NCBI RefSeq assembly: GCF_040678635.1
Contig: NZ_JBFATZ010000006.1
Coordinates: 62,001-126,000, forward strand
Direction: 5' to 3'
DNA length: 64,000 nt
From: Thermopolyspora sp040678635
GTDB taxonomy: Bacteria > Actinomycetota > Actinomycetes > Streptosporangiales > Streptosporangiaceae
In this document: one piece after another, positions 62,630 through 64,000 of the stretch
How positions within the stretch are numbered: the stretch's first letter is position 1
Layout of the letters: the number at the start of each line of letters is the position of its first letter
The notes under the pieces: model-generated
What the model was told of the DNA's origin: nothing
Databases searched by the model: none
The model's input: the letters and a program-made list of their open reading frames with translations, nothing else
Made by a program: the position numbers and the translations under genes

Positions 62630-63745
62630 ATGCCATTGAAGCCACATCTGGTGAAGGAGAGTTTCTCACTCATCGAGCCCGTCGCGGATAAGGCCACGGC
62701 CTACTTCTATGGCCGGCTGTTCGCCGAGAATCCGCACCTGCGCGGCATGTTCCCGCCGGCGATGGACGTCCAGCGCGATCGGCTGTTCGGCGCTCTCACC
62801 CGCATCGTCCGGAGCCTGGACAGCCCCGAGAGCCTCGCCCCCTACCTGGCACAGCTCGGCCGCGATCATCGCAAATACGGCGTGCTCGCCGAGCACTACA
62901 CCGCCCTCGGCAACGCGCTGATCGCCACCGTCAGGCGCTTCGCCGCCGAGATGTGGAATCCCGAGGTCGAGGCCGCGTGGGTCGCGGCGTACACGATCGC
63001 GGCCAACCAGATGATCGCGGCCGCGGACGCCGAACCCGGCGACGAGCCCGCCTGGTGGCCCGCCGAGGTCATCGGCCACGAGCGGCGCACCTGCGACATC
63101 GCCGTGCTCACGCTGCGGCCGGGGCGGCGGTTCGACTACCGGCCCGGCCAGTACGTCAACGTGCAGAGCGCGCGCTGGCCGCGGGTCTGGCGCACCTACT
63201 CGATCGCCAACGCGCCCCGGCCGGACAACACGATCCGGCTGCACGTGCGCGCCCTGCCGGGCGGCTGGGTCTCCACCGCGCTGGTGGCCCACACCCGGGT
63301 CGGGGACACGGTGACGCTGGGGCCGCCGATGGGCACCATGGTGCCGCCCGAGGGCGACCGCGACATCCTCGCGGTCGCGGGCGGGACCGGGCTCGCGCCG
63401 CTGAAGGCCATCGTCGAGCACGTCGTCGCCTCCGGCCGCGCGCCGGGCATCCTGCTGGTGCACGGCGCGCGCACCGACGCCGAGCTGTACGACCTGGCCG
63501 ATCTGACCGAGATGTCCAGGCGCTGCCCCCGGCTGCGGGTGCTCCCGGCGGTGTCGGCGCAGCCCGGCTATCCGGGCGTGCGGGGATGCCTGCCCGACGT
63601 CGTGCCGGGGCTGGGCTGCTGGCGCGAGCACGAGGTGTTCGTGTGCGGGCCGCCGGGCATGGTCGCCCTCACCGTGCGCAGGCTCCGGCAGGCCGGGGTC
63701 CCGGAGGCGCGCATCCACCGCGACATCACCGCCGACCGGCCCTAA
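62630..63745 (+). CDS. hmp: Flavohaemoprotein (nitric oxide dioxygenase-like)
   Basis: A 371-aa globin/reductase fusion. The globin domain (residues 1-135) has FYGRLFAENPHLRGMFP and the proximal haem ligand His89 in LAEHYTALGNAL. The FAD domain has FDYRPGQYVNVQ and WRTYSIANAPRPD; the NAD domain has AVAGGTGLAPLKAIVEHV and VFVCGPPGMVALTV. Hmp proteins convert NO to nitrate with O2 and NAD(P)H. At 371 residues it is shorter than classical Hmp (~400), and the FAD barrel seems compact, like the FHb-type II/actinobacterial forms. GGGGTGG precedes the ATG. Confidence 0.9.
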   Translation: MPLKPHLVKESFSLIEPVADKATAYFYGRLFAENPHLRGMFPPAMDVQRDRLFGALTRIVRSLDSPESLAPYLAQLGRDHRKYGVLAEHYTALGNALIATVRRFAAEMWNPEVEAAWVAAYTIAANQMIAAADAEPGDEPAWWPAEVIGHERRTCDIAVLTLRPGRRFDYRPGQYVNVQSARWPRVWRTYSIANAPRPDNTIRLHVRALPGGWVSTALVAHTRVGDTVTLGPPMGTMVPPEGDRDILAVAGGTGLAPLKAIVEHVVASGRAPGILLVHGARTDAELYDLADLTEMSRRCPRLRVLPAVSAQPGYPGVRGCLPDVVPGLGCWREHEVFVCGPPGMVALTVRRLRQAGVPEARIHRDITADRP

Positions 63746-63932
63746 AGATCCCGATATTGGCGGATTAGAGCCCTAAATCCATCGCGCAAATCGCGTAGTC
63801 CCCGGCAGTGAGCGCGGCGACGTGAAACCATGGAGACCGATGCGCGCCGGACCGGAGACCCCCCAAGTGCGCCCCCCGCTCCGGACCCCACCGTGCGCCG
63901 CAGCGGAGACTGCGTCGAAGGGCTCTGAATCC

Positions 63933-64000
63933 ATGGCCAAGCCGGTCACGCTGGTCACCTTCGTGCTGCCCAGTACGCTTCGGCACTGGGCCGCCGGGCA
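63933..64000 (+). CDS. Start of a gene cut by the window edge, possibly MoaD/ThiS-like
   Basis: An ATG at 63933 opens a frame that runs to the right end: MAKPVTLVTFVLPSTLRHWAAG. A first beta strand followed by LPSTLR-x-W/A-G-G resembles small ubiquitin-like sulfur carriers (MoaD/ThiS), but 22 residues are too few to be sure. GAAGGG lies ten bases upstream. Confidence 0.45.
   Translation, partial: MAKPVTLVTFVLPSTLRHWAAG

Overview
The window is chromosomal DNA of a very G+C-rich actinomycete, most likely from the Streptosporangiales or a relative. The evidence is codon use with G or C in almost every third position, GTG starts, many 4-bp ATGA/GTGA gene overlaps, leaderless-looking promoters, menaquinone genes, NDMA-type methanol dehydrogenase with MoxR/VWA partners, and the actinobacterial block gcvP - MerR - DUF151 nuclease - FtsR-like MerR - GarA-like FHA protein. 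I saw no rRNA, tRNA, CRISPR array, transposase or phage gene. The species cannot be fixed from the sequence alone.

Layout. 1-3428: an ABC-2 exporter (first gene cut by the window edge) followed by its histidine kinase and response regulator. 3514-4835: a truncated SpoU methyltransferase, then a probable fluoride riboswitch and two CrcB fluoride-channel genes. 4871-9887: a minus-strand five-gene operon (102-aa acidic protein, two paralogous 2OG/Fe(II)-type oxygenases, a NodU/CmcH-type carbamoyltransferase, an MFS exporter). This is the best candidate for an undescribed small-molecule or peptide pathway. 10156-13477: a GNAT acetyltransferase, isochorismate synthase and a siderophore-interacting flavoprotein. 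13647-20687: an aldehyde dehydrogenase/DUF779 pair with a GAF-domain activator, then an iron-type alcohol dehydrogenase with its own two-component system. 20725-24932: an arsenic-resistance island (ArsR-ArsC fusion, ArsC, aquaglyceroporin, ArsM-ArsN fusion, ArsR). 25117-29315: methanol dehydrogenase (Mno/Mdo type) with MoxR AAA and VWA partners. 29598-35264: MFS transporter, RsbW-like ATPase, a large HTH/TPR regulator, a GntR regulator and a DedA membrane protein. 35706-38829: menD and menE, divergently transcribed.

39377-42254 holds a small anchored protein and a RpoD/HrdB-type sigma factor behind a SigR/SigH-like promoter. 42449-48014 is a set of small housekeeping and unknown genes (VOC protein, coiled coil, TetR, DUF5999, hydrolase, TPR, DUF1905). 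48233-50106 is a MarR regulator coupled to an MFS drug exporter. 50258-53400 is glycine decarboxylase behind a tandem glycine riboswitch. 53575-56407 is the MerR/DUF151/MerR/FHA block; a 679-bp gene-free gap separates it from a sugar-nucleotide transferase/degenerate phosphomannomutase fusion and a CDP-alcohol phosphatidyltransferase (57087-60227). The window ends with a methyltransferase, a class-I glutamine-amidotransferase-like protein lacking its catalytic cysteine, a flavohaemoprotein, and the first codons of a further gene.

Three themes link the genes. The first is C1/C2 alcohol and aldehyde oxidation: two iron-type alcohol dehydrogenases, ALDH and their regulators lie on both sides of the arsenic genes, which look inserted. 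The second is toxic-ion defence (fluoride, arsenic) with riboswitch or ArsR control. The third is menaquinone biosynthesis (isochorismate synthase, MenD, MenE). All functional names rest on reading translated motifs by eye; no database search was run.
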